This document shows positions 1-13,800 of a stretch of 64,000 nucleotides of DNA, piece by piece. The position numbers and the translations under genes are program-made. Source of the stretch: Desmodesmus armatus (Eukaryota; Chlorophyta; Chlorophyceae; Sphaeropleales; Scenedesmaceae); assembly GCA_007449985.2 (NCBI GenBank), contig VIIQ02000118.1:62001-126000 (forward strand), given 5' to 3'. Position 1 is the first letter of the stretch. Every line of letters begins with the position of its first letter. The notes under the pieces are model-generated. The model was not told the DNA's origin, searched no databases, and was given only the letters and a program-made list of their open reading frames with translations.

Positions 1-3000
1 CCAACCTTCTGTCTTGCAACTTACAAAGGCCATGGCAACCCTGTGCCAGCCGTCGCAGAGCTAAAAGCTAGTGGTGATGGCATGCAGTGGTACTGTCAGC
101 CGTCTGACTGGCCAGCCCACCTGGCACTGTCTGAAGTCCATTCCCTCACTGCCTATGTTGGTGCACACCAATACATTGAGCTCACAATCACGGAAGCGGC
201 GGATCATGGCTTTCTGGCGCTGCATGCCACACAGAGCAGAACACAAGTGACACACCCCCAGCTCGTCGCCACCGCGTGAGGTCAGCAGACTTTGGGGACC
301 TGCAAGTCATGCGACGGTGGCATGTGGCTGCCCATCTGCGGTCATGCCCTTGCCACCACAGTGGTTTTCAAGCAGCCACTGCTCAGGGTTGAAGTGTGCT
401 CAGCTCAGCCAACATGTAGCTGCAAACAAGCGCTCCGGCACCAGCACAGAGTGATCTGCTTTTCAAGCAAGTCCACAATTTGGATCAAAACACATCACAA
501 CAACAAATCCTGAACGCATCATACCGAGTGGCTCATGCTCAGCTCTGCGGTGCCTTCTGCTCCCTCGGTGTCACCAATCAAGACGCCGGCGCGCAGCTGC
601 TGTCGCATGTCAGGACAGCTGCACAGCAGCTTGTACAGCACCAGCGCAGTCAGCTGCAGGCAGGACAACACACACCGACACACACTCACATGTCGGTGGA
701 TGACACGAGCAAGCGTTCAAACATTCACGCTCAGAGCAAACAAGTGCCACTGCAGTGCAGACGGTCGTGCGTGCCGGATGGCTGCATCTCGTTGCATTAA
801 ACACATGCGCTCCACAGCCTGTTGCATAACCACCTCAGCAGGGTAAGAGATGCAATAACATTATCAGCAGGCGCGGTGCATCATCAGTACCCAGCCTGAT
901 GAGGTGCGGCGGCCCAAGCCTCCACCCGCTGCATTGCTTCTTGACCTGTCTATCAAGCGCTTCCATGTGTGGCATGTGATGCAGGCTGCCATCTGCCCTT
1001 GTGGGCCAGTTGTGAGTCACACCTTTGTCTCCACAAACACGATGGCAGCCCAGTCCTGTCCTTGAACAGCAGCTTGTTGTCTTTCAGCCAGGTGTCGGGC
1101 CACCTGCTTGACCTTGGGGCTCAGCAGTGGGGGCATGCTGCTGGGCCAAAGGGAGGGGGCAGGCAGGTTCGGCCAGATCTACAGATGGACACACACAAAG
1201 CAGAATCGGGTTTGTGTACCACCCTGCTGCCGGTGTACCTTCATGCACCGGCGGGCTGAGAGACATGTATGCAGCCAACAGGATTCCCGACCACATGTGC
1301 TCTGTTGGTGAGCCAGTGAGCGAATTGCTTTCAAACTGTTTCTCTGAAATGTGAGCAAAACATGGGCAGGTTGCACTATCGATCAGTGGCTGGCACCCCC
1401 TCACCTGTGCCTGTAGCACTCTGAATGGCACCTGCTGCAGCAGCTGGCCACTGATGCGCTGCAGGATGCCCTCAGCACGCAGCGAAGGCTGGGAGGCAGC
1501 AGCATGCAGCGCTGCGCAGGCGACACATTAGGCAGCATTGGTGAGTTGGTCAAAGGATAGGCTGTCCTTTGTCCAAGCTCCCCTATATCTGGTCAACATG
1601 AACGTCTGTGCGGAGCCAGCACGGCATGCAAGGCTTGTAAGCAGTGGCACAGTGCCTAGCTGCTGTGGCTGACTGGGCCTGTCTTGACTGCTCTCATGTC
1701 CAGTTTCTGCTCACCAGGGTCGTTGAGGATCTGTTCCTGCGCCCTTTCATCCTCCACCAGCAGTTCAGTCAGCAGTGTGATCACCAGCAGAACAGAAGAC
1801 TTGCCAACCAGACCCAGTAGCAACGGGGCCACAGCAGACAGCTCGGCAGCAGACATGGCATCAAAACTAGCAGCACCACCAGCAGGCTGCAGTGCTGCTG
1901 CGAGGTCACTCTGTGGCAGCACTGCAGGCCTCCTGGCACTCAGTTTTTGAAGGTAGCTGTGGATGCCGTTCAAACAGCGCCTGCAACAGATTACATAACA
2001 TGACCCATCACATGCCTGAGCCCATATGCACCGACAGTAGACTGGACGAGACACAACCTGGAGAGTGTCTCTGATAGAGTTTGATGTCACCATCATGCAG
2101 GTCCTGGTTGCCCGGCATGTTGACGGGGTTGGTGAGCATTTCAAATATCCTGAACCGAGCCACTTGCGGGATCAATGAGCAATTTGCTGTTGATCAGCAT
2201 GCACCTCAGGTCCTCGATGAGTGTGTCTGCGTCTGCCCCCAGATCGTCGTCTTGCATCAACTTGGCCAGCTCCATGTCAGACATGCCACCCACACCAGCA
2301 GCAACATCACCTACATGCAGCACAGCAGGGAAGGACCGTCAGAGGACTGGCACAGCACAGCACATCAAAATAGTCAGGGAACACAACACAGCGCAGCAGA
2401 TCGCAGCATAGGGCAGCACAACACTGCTGCAGCCACCCGGAATCCGTTGTGCTGCAGGCGCACTCATCACTGGCGATCTCATTACAGCCGCTGTAATCAT
2501 TGAATTTTACCGCCGGCAAAACAACGCAGGTCGCGACGCTCACACGACGCTCGGCGACAAGGAATAATGCGCACACGACGCCTCGGCACAGCGTTGTTAG
2601 GGGGTCGCCTGCCCGTCGGGTGAGGCTTTCCCGACCGTGGCTTGATGGTTGCTGTGACGTGCGCCACTGCAAGGCGACGCTGTATGTGGCGTCGTGCCTG
2701 CGTTGGGCGAACGTTGTGTGTGCGTAGGCAACGTCTACACGACGCACAGGCGACTCCCAAGCCTTGCTGGTGTGCATGGCGTCGGGTGGGCGTCAGGGCC
2801 AGTCGACTGCTGGGCGATGCCTGACTGTCGCACACGATGCTTGCACGACTCTTACACGGCAATTTTTATAGCATGCAATGCTCACCCGAAGCCATGCAAC
2901 AACAAGTGCGTTCCCGCAGGATGCGCATCCCCTTGAAAGGCCAGCATGTAAGATGCATGTGGCCCAAACAAGGCTCAAGCTGAGTCTGATCACCCCGGCA

Positions 3001-6000
3001 ACAACATCAGAGCTGTCAACACCCCGACCCTGCCCTGACCTGCATCCTTGTCAGCGCCCTCCTCCTCCTCCTGCTCCTCATCTCCCTCTCCCTCTTCCAC
3101 CACCTCCAGCCCGTCACCACCCAGCCCCTCCCCTGCTGCACTGTCAGGCACAGCAGACAGCAGGTCGAGGTGGGCAGCAGCAGCAGCACCCCACGGGCCT
3201 AGGGCACCTAGGCAGTATTTGACACCATTCACCTGCAGCAACACACATGTGAACAACACAATCAGTGACACGGCAGCCATCAGATGATCCTGAACCAGCA
3301 GCCTTACCGCATGTCTGATGATAAAAAGTACGCCCCCATGTCCAACCGATCCTGGCATATCCTGTCTGTATCATACCCTAGTAGCACCCCTACCTGAGAC
3401 CCCTGCACATTGAGGAGGTTACTGACCAATCTGATAGACGGGTTGACACAGCAGTACTGCACCTACGGCAGCTCCCCTGTGGCTTGCTGCAGATATCTGG
3501 TTGTTACCAGTAACACCTGGTAACAGCAACACCGCATACCTGCTTCACCAACGCCTTCATGGAGCCGACGGATGGGCTGTTGATATCAGCAAAGTACTTC
3601 AAGACTGGGTCACCACCACCCTCCAGTTCACCAGCCTCTGCCAGGACTGCTTGGTGCCGCAGCTGAGTCAGGATGGTGGCACATCTGCAGTGACAGTCAG
3701 GAGGATGTGCATGTATGCAAGAGTGAAGGCGGGGGGGGGGGTGCAATCATACGGTTGCAGGCTCCAGCATGATTTATGCCAGCATGATTGGTGTCACCTG
3801 AGAGGAGCTGGCTGGTAGCGAGTAGTGGTGGCCACCGAATCTGAATTTGAAGCCAGTCTACTATATTTGGGTGTGCAGCTAACAGTTTATGCAAGCTGGC
3901 CACGCATAGTCTTCACTGAGGAGTCCTCTAAGGAGGTCTGACCTGGTCCTTGCATCGACTTGGATGACACGTGGCTGCAAAGGGTCTCCCCTGAACAACA
4001 GGCAAAATCAACAACAGCAAAATCAACAACAGCAAAACACGCAAGGGGGGTTCAGGCGACTGCGTGCACTGCCACCAGCCGGCATGACTGAGTAGTTGCA
4101 GCATGCGTTGCAAATTATGGAGACATCAAGCATGGTGGCAGCTCACGAGCAAGACGCAGACATTGTGACTGATCATGATCGTTGCTGGCCTATGTCCGTG
4201 ACCGTGACGGCTCTCACACATATGACACTCGGCGTAGGCTGCAGTCCCATATAAGCCTTGGGTCCCCTGAGTAAGACCGGTGCATGGTGCCAAGGTGCGG
4301 TACCAATCTTCACCATGCTGCTCTGCCTTGCTCTGCCGTGCACTGCACTGCCACGCCCTGCCATGCCGTGCCGTGCCGTGCCGTGCCATGCCATACTGCT
4401 ACGTACTGAATCGTACATGATGTTTTGTCCTGTGAATGCATCTTCGTGCTTCTACACGTACTTACGTTGTGAGGTAGACAAGGCAGTCCTTGTTGGCTGC
4501 CTCTAGCTCAGCTTTGGCCTCTTGCAGCAGCCTGTTGCCCACGTCCATATCATCATAGTTCACAAACTCATCAAGGGGTACAGGAGTGGTCTCCCGCAGC
4601 TCAGGCCTGCAGACAGTGGCAGCAGCAGCAAGTTCAACCAACAAGACCCTTACACGCAAGCTCAACCAACAACATCCTGCCACGCAATTGTCAAATAGAG
4701 ATTGACAAGCAACTAGTACCGCGCGTGAAGCTACTTTTGAGGGGCCTGGGCTGCCCACACCTGTGCTTCTCGTCCAGTGTGATGAGGCGAGCATTCATCC
4801 TGCCCTGCAGGCCGTACTCCTGTCCTGCACCAGCATCACCCTTGCCCTTGCTCTTCTTCTTCTTCTTGCCAGTGGGCATCAAACCCTCAACACCAACTGC
4901 AGGCAGGCCATTGGCAGCAATGCACACTTATGTTGTGCCAATGCATTTAATTATCCTCAGTACTGCTTTTCGCCTACTGCAGGCATGTCAGCAGCACATG
5001 CAAGCACTTGCAGGGGATTTGCACGCGTGTGTAAATGTGTGGGGGGCCCGGGGCACTCAAGGGTAGCACACACTCAGTGTGTACTGCCCCAGTGTGTGCA
5101 TCGTACCACAAGGTGTGATGCGAGGCAAGGCATTGGGGTGACGGGCTGCCGCATCATGGGGCAACATCCTTGTGCCACAAAGAAAAGTGTGCTTGCCTAG
5201 CCTGAGCAAACTCCTGGCCACACCAATGGCAATGACTGTAAATCTAGCATCATGTTGCATAGGCTGCATCCAATGCGTCATGGAAAAGATGGCGCTTGCT
5301 GCACCACGGAGTGAGAGTGACGGCTCACACCTGGTGATGCTGTCAGCCCTATGATCTGTGGCCTGCTGTTGATGTCACTGGTGTGATAGAAGTCTTCCAT
5401 GAGTTGCGCATAGGGGTGGTCTGAGGCACAGTGGTGGGCCTCATCAAAGACCAGGATGCCGATCTGGGACATCTGCACATCCACGCAGGTGTGGGAACGC
5501 AAGCAGACACATGCAGCCACAAGGGCATGCGCCACAGAGAGCAAGGGTGAGGGTTGCGTGATGTTGCCAGTAGCAGACACTGGGAGACACCAGTCAGGAG
5601 CAGGGGCCCGTACAAGAGCTGGACACAACTCAGCGGCTTCAATGTGTCAGTTACATGTTGCATGCCGGCAGAGGCAGACAGCAGCAGCCGTCGGGGTGGA
5701 CTGGTCATGGTGGGTGTACCATACCTTCAGTGATGCATGTGCCAAGCAGTGCAGCAGCAGCTCAGGAGTCATCACGATAACATCAAGCTCCTGCAGCTTC
5801 TCCTGCCACCTGCGCACACAGGACACATGCACGTCCAGTGAGGCATGATTGCAGCTGTGCGCAGCATGACTGCAGCTGTCTTGTGGTGGCTCTGTTGGAC
5901 AGGGCTCAGAAACGTCAGGACCGCGGTGACACCACTGCTGAATCATGAGGGCCAGACGGTCACGATGTTGCTGAGGTGTCGTGGGCGCAACACGGCAGAT

Positions 6001-6961
6001 TTCATGCATTGTGCACCGCGGTGATGCAGCGGTGCGAAATCAGGATGACCTGAACAGAGTCTGACTTGGTAGCACCAAGTATAGGCTACACGCATCAATA
6101 TGACAGAAAACCTTAGCAGTAGGCAGCTGCAGTGCCCTCAGCAGACTAGGCAAACAGCAGACATGCAGTGTACATTAGCCCTGAATCACTCACTTTGCCG
6201 CATCCCATGTGCCAATGCTGACCCTGCCAGTGTCTCCATGGAAGGCTTGGCACCTGAGGGGGGGCTGCTCCTGGAGCATTAACTGGATCTGCAGCAAGCA
6301 CAGGCAGGCAGGAAATGCATAACATTGGTTGCAGCACTCCTGCAAGCCGGTGTCTTGTTTGACCAGAGCGGCACGCTGCCAGATGAGATTGGCGGCAGCT
6401 GCGTGATAGATCCCAAGCGAAGCAAATTGCTGATGCATCTCTCTCACACTCACCCACAAATCACAGCTAGATCACCCCTTTATTGCTCAATGCTGGCTGA
6501 CTGGCCAGGCCGAAACTGCATCGCAGTGAGACTGGGCCGGGGTGATGCATACACGCGGTGGTGCTGATATGCGACACACAACCATACAGTACTGTGACCT
6601 GCAAAAATATCCACTGACCTGATCTGCCAGCGGGTTGGTGGGTGCCAGGAACACCGCCACCTGGCCAGCCTGCTTCAGGGACCCCAGCTTCCTGCATATG
6701 ACTTCTGTAGCAATGCGAGTCTTGCCCGCACCTGAAGTCAAAATGGGAGCACTCAGTTCCAGTCGAGGTAGCAGCACAGACTTTGTGCCCATTACATAGT
6801 CCGTCAAGGTCACAGAGTGCCCCCAAAGCGTCAACATTGGGGTCGACCCAGACAGGACGCCTGCAGATGTGTCTGTACAGACCTGTGGGCAGGGTGACGA
6901 TGACGTTGTTGTCCTTGATCAGTTCGATAATCTCCCGCTGGTATTCCCTGAGGGGCGGCAT
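1..6961 (-). CDS. Dicer-like protein, left copy (3' part beyond window edge)
   Basis: This is the N-terminal helicase half of a Dicer-like RNase III, the enzyme that cuts double-stranded RNA into small RNAs. The Met at 6961 is chosen because it aligns with the start of the right copy (MPPLREYQ versus MLTPRHYQ). Exon 1 ends in LPTG and exon 2 (6731-6619) continues AGKT, so an intron splits Walker A. Further exons carry [15 protein letters not shown] (about 5810-5725), [15 protein letters not shown] with TASPG (about 5475-5330), a Lys-rich [12 protein letters not shown] insert (about 4900-4760), then about 4608-4462, 3684-3540, 3235-3040, 2310-2200, 1980-1715, 1520-1395, 1180-1030 (VFVETK) and 660-530. 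The last visible exon (about 230-100) has [11 protein letters not shown], helicase motif V. Exon 3 (6288-6194) is 30 nt shorter than its counterpart, in frame. No stop is seen in the conserved blocks. Whether PAZ and RNase III follow cannot be seen. Confidence 0.8.
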
Positions 6962-7312
6962 ACACCGCTGCTTGTCTGCTTGTGTGAGGCCAGTCCCTGC
7001 TGCTGTGTGATCAGATCTACATTGGATCGGGGATCTGCCGCATCTATTGCGACAGCCTGGTGGCTTTTGAAGAAGAATCGGTCGTATTGGGGCTAATTGG
7101 TGTCGTATGAATGGTGCTGTGCACGTTTGTGCCCTGGTTGAGAGACAGGAGCGCATCACGACAAAGTCAACGGATCGAGTGCGGGAGCCTGGGCAAGTGA
7201 GAGCCCATACTAATACTTTGACACAAATATAGAATGCAATGCTCTTGAACTCAGGAGAATGGCTGCCACGCTGCCCCGGCTACCGGTGATCTGAGTCCAA
7301 GGTCCAAGGTTT
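1..7312. repeat. Left unit of the tandem Dicer duplication (part in window)
   Basis: Matches 14707-21412 exon by exon in the same order and orientation. Similarity continues through the 5' flank as far as the shared string CCAAGGTCCAAGG just before 7312, then stops. Introns align only in patches. Base 1 corresponds to about 14707, so the full repeat unit is about 14.1 kb. Confidence 0.8.
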
Positions 7313-7975
7313 TCACATGTGTCCCTTTATGACTTCTCCTAGCTTCGTCTCACCAGTCTGGTGTGCTTTTGGTGACTTTTGCACACCCTTCAGTCCCTTC
7401 CTGATTTACAAAGCTGTCCAAAGATGCATATCCCCCCTGGGGGAAGGGCCCACAGTTTGCGCATTGGGAGGGGGTCCATCACAATTTGCTCGTCACAAAC
7501 AACTTGGAATGCCACATGACCTGTCACGCAAGCCTGCTCGGTTACCCTCGTCAGCTACACTGTGTAAACTCCTTTGGTCTCCTGCTCCAAGGCATCATAT
7601 GCATGCATAATGTACCATGCATCATGTACCATGGCATTTCGAGCCCATCACAGCAATGATGCTGGCCAGGTCCAAGTTGGGCAACCCTCTCTCATCTCAG
7701 CCTGCAGTTGAGATACTTCACTTGGTACAGGTGATTGCAGATGTGCCCTCAAATTACCAGCAGTACATCAGCGTGCACTTTGCATGCACAGATGTTTGTC
7801 AGGCTGAGCAGGCTGCTGTGCTGCCACTTGCTTGCAGGTGGCCTGACTCAAGGCTGGTTCAACAGTCACAACTGCATCTTGGAGCATAGCTGTGCCACAG
7901 ATGACGACACACAACAACACACACCGACAGCCACAGCATCAACAAAGCAGGGTGGCTGTCAACAACAACCCCATG
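6962..7975. promoter_or_regulatory. Spacer between the two Dicer genes
   Basis: About 1 kb holding the 3' flank of the right copy and the 5' flank of the left copy. 6962-7312 is duplicated upstream of the right copy. No coding region is supported here; the open frames on both strands are short and unconserved. I see no clear TATA box. Confidence 0.5.
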
Positions 7976-10810
7976 CTATGAGCCACTCATGCCAGGCAGC
8001 AGCAGCCGCACTGCATGCCATGCTGCTGCCCAGTTGTATGAATCCCCACCACCCCTGCTGCTGCTGCTGCTTCTGCCAGGGCTGCAGCTACTGCTGTCCA
8101 CCAGCACAGCCCCCACCAGCGACTCCACAATATCCGCAAGGGCCTTGGGTGCACGCAGCTTCACAGCAGCTGCCACCCCTGCTGCTGACGGAGCTGTGCC
8201 AAGTGTCCCATCTTCTGCACCCATAGGGTCATCACCCATAGCAGCCCCAGCACCACCCTCTGCTGCTTCATCCTCCTCCTGGTCCTCAGCAGACCTCCTG
8301 TTTCCCGCCCACACCTCCTGCCATATATCCTCATCCTCAGGCCCCCAGCTGCGAGGCTTGGCCACGCTTGCAGCACCTGCACCTGGGGCCATGGCTGTTG
8401 CTGCTGCTGCCAGCACGGCAAAGCCAAGTGCCCCTGAACCGCTGCTGCCGTTGCTGGGAGACGCGTCTGTCTGTTGCTGCTTGGCTGCAAAGCGCTTGAT
8501 GCCTCGCATGAGTGGGCCGCTGTGTGCGCGCAGGTGGTGCTGCAGCTGTGCGGCTGCTGCTGCCCTTGCCAGGTTGATGTTGTTGACCAGTGCAGCACGC
8601 CGCCAGGTCAACTCAGCAGGGGCATCCACGCTGGTGACACTGCAGCGGACACACAAGCAGCAGCCAGGGGGACAGGGGAAGGAGGCACTGGGTGTGGTGC
8701 TGACACCTCAGCCTGGTGAGCAGATATGCTGCGGATCTTGTACCGCTCAGGCTGAGCAGAGCAAATCCTTGGGCTGACAGGCTGCATGTTTTGTTGGTAG
8801 CAGCTATGTAGTCATCCAGCAAGCAAGCTTCATGCAGGCTGCCTGCTCCATTCCTAGCGGCCTGCATTCTATTTGTGTAGCTATTAGCCTAGGAGGTCAG
8901 CATGCCCAAAAGTCACGACCATGCTTCAGCCGCCGATTGTATCACAAGGCTTGGAATACTCCACAAATTGCACTGCAGTGCTGTGGGCGTTGTGGAAAGT
9001 TCTCTGTTACGCTCAGCGGCTGAATAGCGTCCCTGATGTCAGTTCGTACCTTCCTGCTGCGCCTGCCTGCTGCTGCAGCGCCTGCCCCAGCTGCAGCATC
9101 AGCCAGCTTGACACAATCAGGTCCAACACAGCATCACCCAGGAACTCCAACCGCTGGTAGCTGCAGCCCCCAGCATACGACACATGCGTCAGCGCCTGTT
9201 GCAGCAGCGCAGGGTTGCTGAAGGTGTGACCTAGCACCTGCTGCTGCAGCTGCTGCAGGGCTGAAGCCTGCTGCTGCCCTCTGCTGCTGAGGGTGTTAGT
9301 GCTGGGAGGAATGGTGAAGGCACCCAAGCAAGGCTTGCAGGCTCTTGCTGCAGAACCTGCAGAAGCAAGGAGGGCGCAGCAAGGCAGTTATATGAGCAAG
9401 GCAAGGGAGGGATCAGGGAAGACAACCCAACCCACATGCAAAGGCCACTTTCAGGCAAAGGAGGGGAGAGAGGTAGCTGCTGGCAGCCGTGACCGTGAAA
9501 CATAGACATGCTGCACCAGGCCGTGTTTGACAAAGTTTGGAAAAGTTTGAAAAGTTTAAAAAGTGCAAATCATGCCAGGGGCATACCTGTCTGCCAAGGT
9601 ACCACCTTGAACACTTGCAGCAGCACCATGCAAGCACCACGGCATCCACGTGGAATGCAGGCAGCTCAGAAAACAGGCCGAAGCAGCAACCCAGCTCCCT
9701 GACTAATGAAAACAAACTCCACACTCCCCCTCATACCAGCCGTAATCAATGTTGATAAGGGTTTAGGGTTTCAAACTCAGCCCTGGCTCAGGGGAACACC
9801 CAACAAGACAATGCCCACCTGCAGGGAGTATCAATACAGCCTCACAGAAGTCCGCAGCCGCTCTCAGGCCAGCATCAGACACAGGCAGCCCACCGCTGCC
9901 ACCCCACATCCCAGCGCTGCTGCTGCCGACCCCCCAGCCGCCGCTGCTGCGGAAAGGTAGACTGCTCCAATCAGCGCCTCCACACAATCTGCCAGCCGCT
10001 TGCCCCTGATGCTGATCTGCTGCTGCTGCGACGGTGAGAACAATTCAACAGGCCCGACAGCAGCAGCAACACTAGCTGTTGTACCGCCATACTGTACTGC
10101 TGGGAGGTGTCCTGTGGGTGTGTAGAGGTCGGGCTGGTAGGGCAGGAGGTGAAGGTACTGCTGCAGGGACAAGTCAGGGTGTTGTGCCTTGCGTGCTAGC
10201 TCCACGTTGCGGATGATGGTTGCTTTGGCAACTGACAGCTCCCCTTCATTCTTGCCAGTGTCGTTGACCTGCAGGGTCAGCACACATACAGCGGTAGGGC
10301 TGGCAGTAACAGCAGCAGGCCTTTGGCTGACCTTCAACTAATGGCCGGCGTCACTCTGGTGTATCTGTAGCAGCTGTCCATCTTGGAATGCGGCTGCCTT
10401 GTAGAGGGCAGTCAGTCAGATACATGGTCAAGGCTGGCCAGCATATGACGGTGAAGTCAGGTGACCCTTCCGGCCCCAGTTTCTCACAATGCTTGCACAG
10501 CAGATGGCGGCAAAAAATATGATGTGCCAACTACGTCATAATGGCTGTATTTTAGTCTCATCGCTCGGCTTTCAACATGGGTTGAACAGGTACCACAGTG
10601 TCAACAGCAATGCACAGCACATTCCAGCACATCGTGCGCACAACATCAATCACGCCATGCGGTAAAGCACGCGCAATCAGAAAGATGCACATCCGGCAGC
10701 TTCAGCATACCTCAGGCTGCAGCAGGTAGTTGGTTGTCAGCATCTTGAGCACCACATCCCCAAGGTACTCCAGACCCTCCATGTCAAACACCTCACCAGC
10801 ACCGGGTGCT
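7976..10810 (-). other. Tandem RNase III domains (IIIa and IIIb)
   Basis: RNase IIIa has [11 protein letters not shown] (about 10782-10750) and [13 protein letters not shown] (about 10000-9960), so the usual acidic residues (E, E, D and the later D, E) are all present. RNase IIIb has [13 protein letters not shown] (about 9160-9121) and [12 protein letters not shown] (about 8130-8095). Its first acidic position is Gln, as is also common in animal Dicer IIIb domains. Both domains look catalytically competent. Poly-Ala, Gln and Ser expansions separate the conserved helices. Confidence 0.8.
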
Positions 10811-13800
10811 GTTACAGCAGCCATCAGCAACTGAGGCGGCAGCGAGCTCTGCCAGCTGCTGCTGCTGCTGCTGCTGCTGGTTGCTGCGACCGGGAACAAC
10901 TGCCGCTGCACCTGTTGCAGGCGCAGCAGCGAGTTGATGCGGTACATGAATGCCGGCAGCAGCTGCAGCTCCTGCCACTCATGTGCTGGCAGCGGCAGCA
11001 CCCAGCACAGCTCAAGAGGAAGGTACAGCTGATATGACTGCGCATCCTGCTGCTGTGCGTCTGCCTGCGCTGCTTGCTGCGCTCTTTGCACGAAGCTGAA
11101 GTCGCAAGCAGCAGCTGCCGCCTCTGCTGTTGTGAGATCCGTTGGCCTGTGCGCTGCGCCAGCCCTCCGCACCCCCGGCTGCAGGGGTGGGGGCTTGAGG
11201 GGGTTCTGCACCAGCTGCAAAGCCTTCTGGCGGCCTGACTGGGTGACGTGCAGCATGGGCAAGTCCCCGCGCAGGCCCTGCACCCGTACCTCTCGCTGTA
11301 GTACTGTGCGTGGTTGTTGGCGGTGTGCTTGGCTCGCTTGCGCAAGCTGCTGCTGCTGTCTGCCGAGCTGCTCCACTCAAAGTGCGTGGGTGTGGCGGGT
11401 GTGACGTCAACTGCTACACCCTTGCAGCGGTATAGCTGGCTGCTGTGGCCTGCCAGCAGCACTGCATTCTGCAGGAGTTGTGACTGGGAGACACGGCGTG
11501 CTGAGATGCCAGCTGGCACTGCTGCCATTGCCGCTGCTGTGGCATCTGTCTTGCTGGTAGCTGAGGCAGCATCTGTCAACAGCGCAGCTGCAGGACGGAG
11601 GCCGTCCCGCATGTCGGCCACAGCCAGCCAGTTGATGGCTGCTGACTGGTGCTGCAAGGGAGCAAACATGTAGCAGAGTTCTGCACCCTGCAGCGCCGCC
11701 GTAGCTGCTTGCGCGTCCCCTTGTGACTGGGCTGCAGCTGCAGCTGCCAATCCTGCAAATCCGATCTTGTCGCTGAAAGCAGCTGGGCTGAGCGGCTTGA
11801 ATGGCTGCAGCAATCAGCGGAGACACACACGACGGCGTTTGCAAACGATCCGCGAAAATAATGTGATCAAGGGCGGTGTCAGAACCGGCGGTGCGACGGC
11901 GTCTCATGCTTCGTGCGTGCGTAACCCTAGGGCGTGCGCCAAGAGGTCGTACGATAGTGCAGGAACGACACTAGCAAAATGCGTGAACACTTTGGATTAT
12001 TCATCAACTTCCGATGTAGTTCCGGAGGGCGCTGTGCTCGCGCCGACATGGTGCCGATGCCCACCTTGTTGCTCCAGTTGATTGTGTTGTTGATGCACTG
12101 CTGGTACCTCATCAGGGTCAGCAGCTCAGCAGCAGACAGGCGCACAGTGCCCTGGTGCACAACTCGGACCTGCAGGCCAAATTGAGCAACATTGCAACAG
12201 CAGCAAGGGTAGGGGTGCAAGCTACATGTCGTGGAATATTGACATGAGCCGAAATCCATACACAGCATGGGCCAACACATGCATCTATGTTATGCAGTAC
12301 ACACCTGGCGACTGACGTGTGCACGGGGTGAACACAGCAAGCATACACATGATGTAAGGTAGTGTGACCGTGAGTCAAAGGCGTAGCAGATGTGCTCACT
12401 CACAGTTGAGGGCTCCTGCTGATCACACAACACCCATGCAGGAAACTCCAGCGGCACTGTGTTGCCTCCTGTACTCCTCCCACCAACGGCACCAGGCAGC
12501 TGCTCCCAGGTCAGCACACCAAAGCTGATGCGCTTTGCCCCACTGCTGCTGTTGCTGCAACCCCCGCCACCAGGAACAGCTTTGCAGCGCATGGGGTCAC
12601 CCACTGCCAGGTGAAGCAGAGCAGCAACACTCCCACTGGCCTGCTGGTGGGATGGCAGCGAGCACTCAAAGCTGTGCAGGTGTAGGGTGACCGTCTGCTG
12701 CGGCTGCAGGCGCAGGGTGCGGGGCTGCAGGGGGCTCTGCAGGCACTTGGTGTGCTGGAAGGGCGGGATGACTTCGGCAGCTGCAGGCATTGAAGCGGCA
12801 GACACAGACATCACTGACATAGATGTTGCAAAGGTGACGGTCATGCAGTGACTCAGGCTGGCACAAGTCGGAGGACGCTGAGCCTGAAAGATCCACACAG
12901 TACCACATAGTCCTGCACTGTATGCAGGATGTGAAACATCATGCACAAGAACAGCTGATTCCTGCTAGCAGTAACTACAAATTTTGGGGAGCTGCATGCA
13001 CCCCCGTGTGCTATTCTGCTGGCAGCCTGTCAGGGCCAGCGTGCACCAACCAGCAGCAATGTGTTGCTTGATCGAATCAACATGTGTTTCTCACCCAGCT
13101 GCTGTGCATGGTGGGCGCTGCGCCATGAAGGGAACAGGTAACCAGTCATCTTGCCCTCCTGATGGAGCTGCTTGATTGCCGCCAGTGCTGCTGCGTTCTT
13201 GGCTGACTTGCTGTTCTGGTGGTAGTCTCCCCGCACTGTGGGTGTCTGGGAGGCACCGGGTGGCAGGTAGATTGTGGTCCTGAATCCCCCCTGCCCTCCA
13301 GTTGTCTTGTACCATGCCTGAGGGATGTACAGACTGTGCGGCAGTGGAGTTGCAGGGAACAAAATGGCAAAGAAGCAGGCAGTTTGCAGGCCCAGACATC
13401 GTGTGCCAGGGCTAAAGCATGTAGGCTGGGGGAGGCAAGGGGCAGGGAGGAATTTGAGTTGGCAGGGGTACAATGGCGCAAGGTGCACATCCGACTACCT
13501 GGCTGTTGCCGATTGGCAGAAACATCTTGCACAAAGGTGCTAAGCACGCTGGCTAGGACGGTGTTCTGCACTGAGTGGGGCTGAGAGGCTGAGCATGCCA
13601 GGAGCCCTTGGCCAGCAGCACCTGCATAGCAGTGGTGCAAACCGATCAGGCACCACAATGTCGTTGATTGATTCGGTTCAGAGTTGCTTTTGCCCAATGA
13701 GCCTTTTGTTGGCTCCCCAAACGGGCGATGTTCTGTGTAACATCCAATTACTGGTTGACCGTTCCTCAGCCAGTCAAGCCATTTCTGAATGCCTGGGACG

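Noticed and set aside
7989..8777. Plus-strand open frame of 262 codons
   Set aside because: Antisense shadow of the RNase IIIb exon of the Dicer-like gene.
11283..11285. Calling the right Dicer copy a pseudogene
   Set aside because: Only one one-base break is seen, in a G-run like three other breaks in unrelated genes; all other domains have intact catalytic residues.
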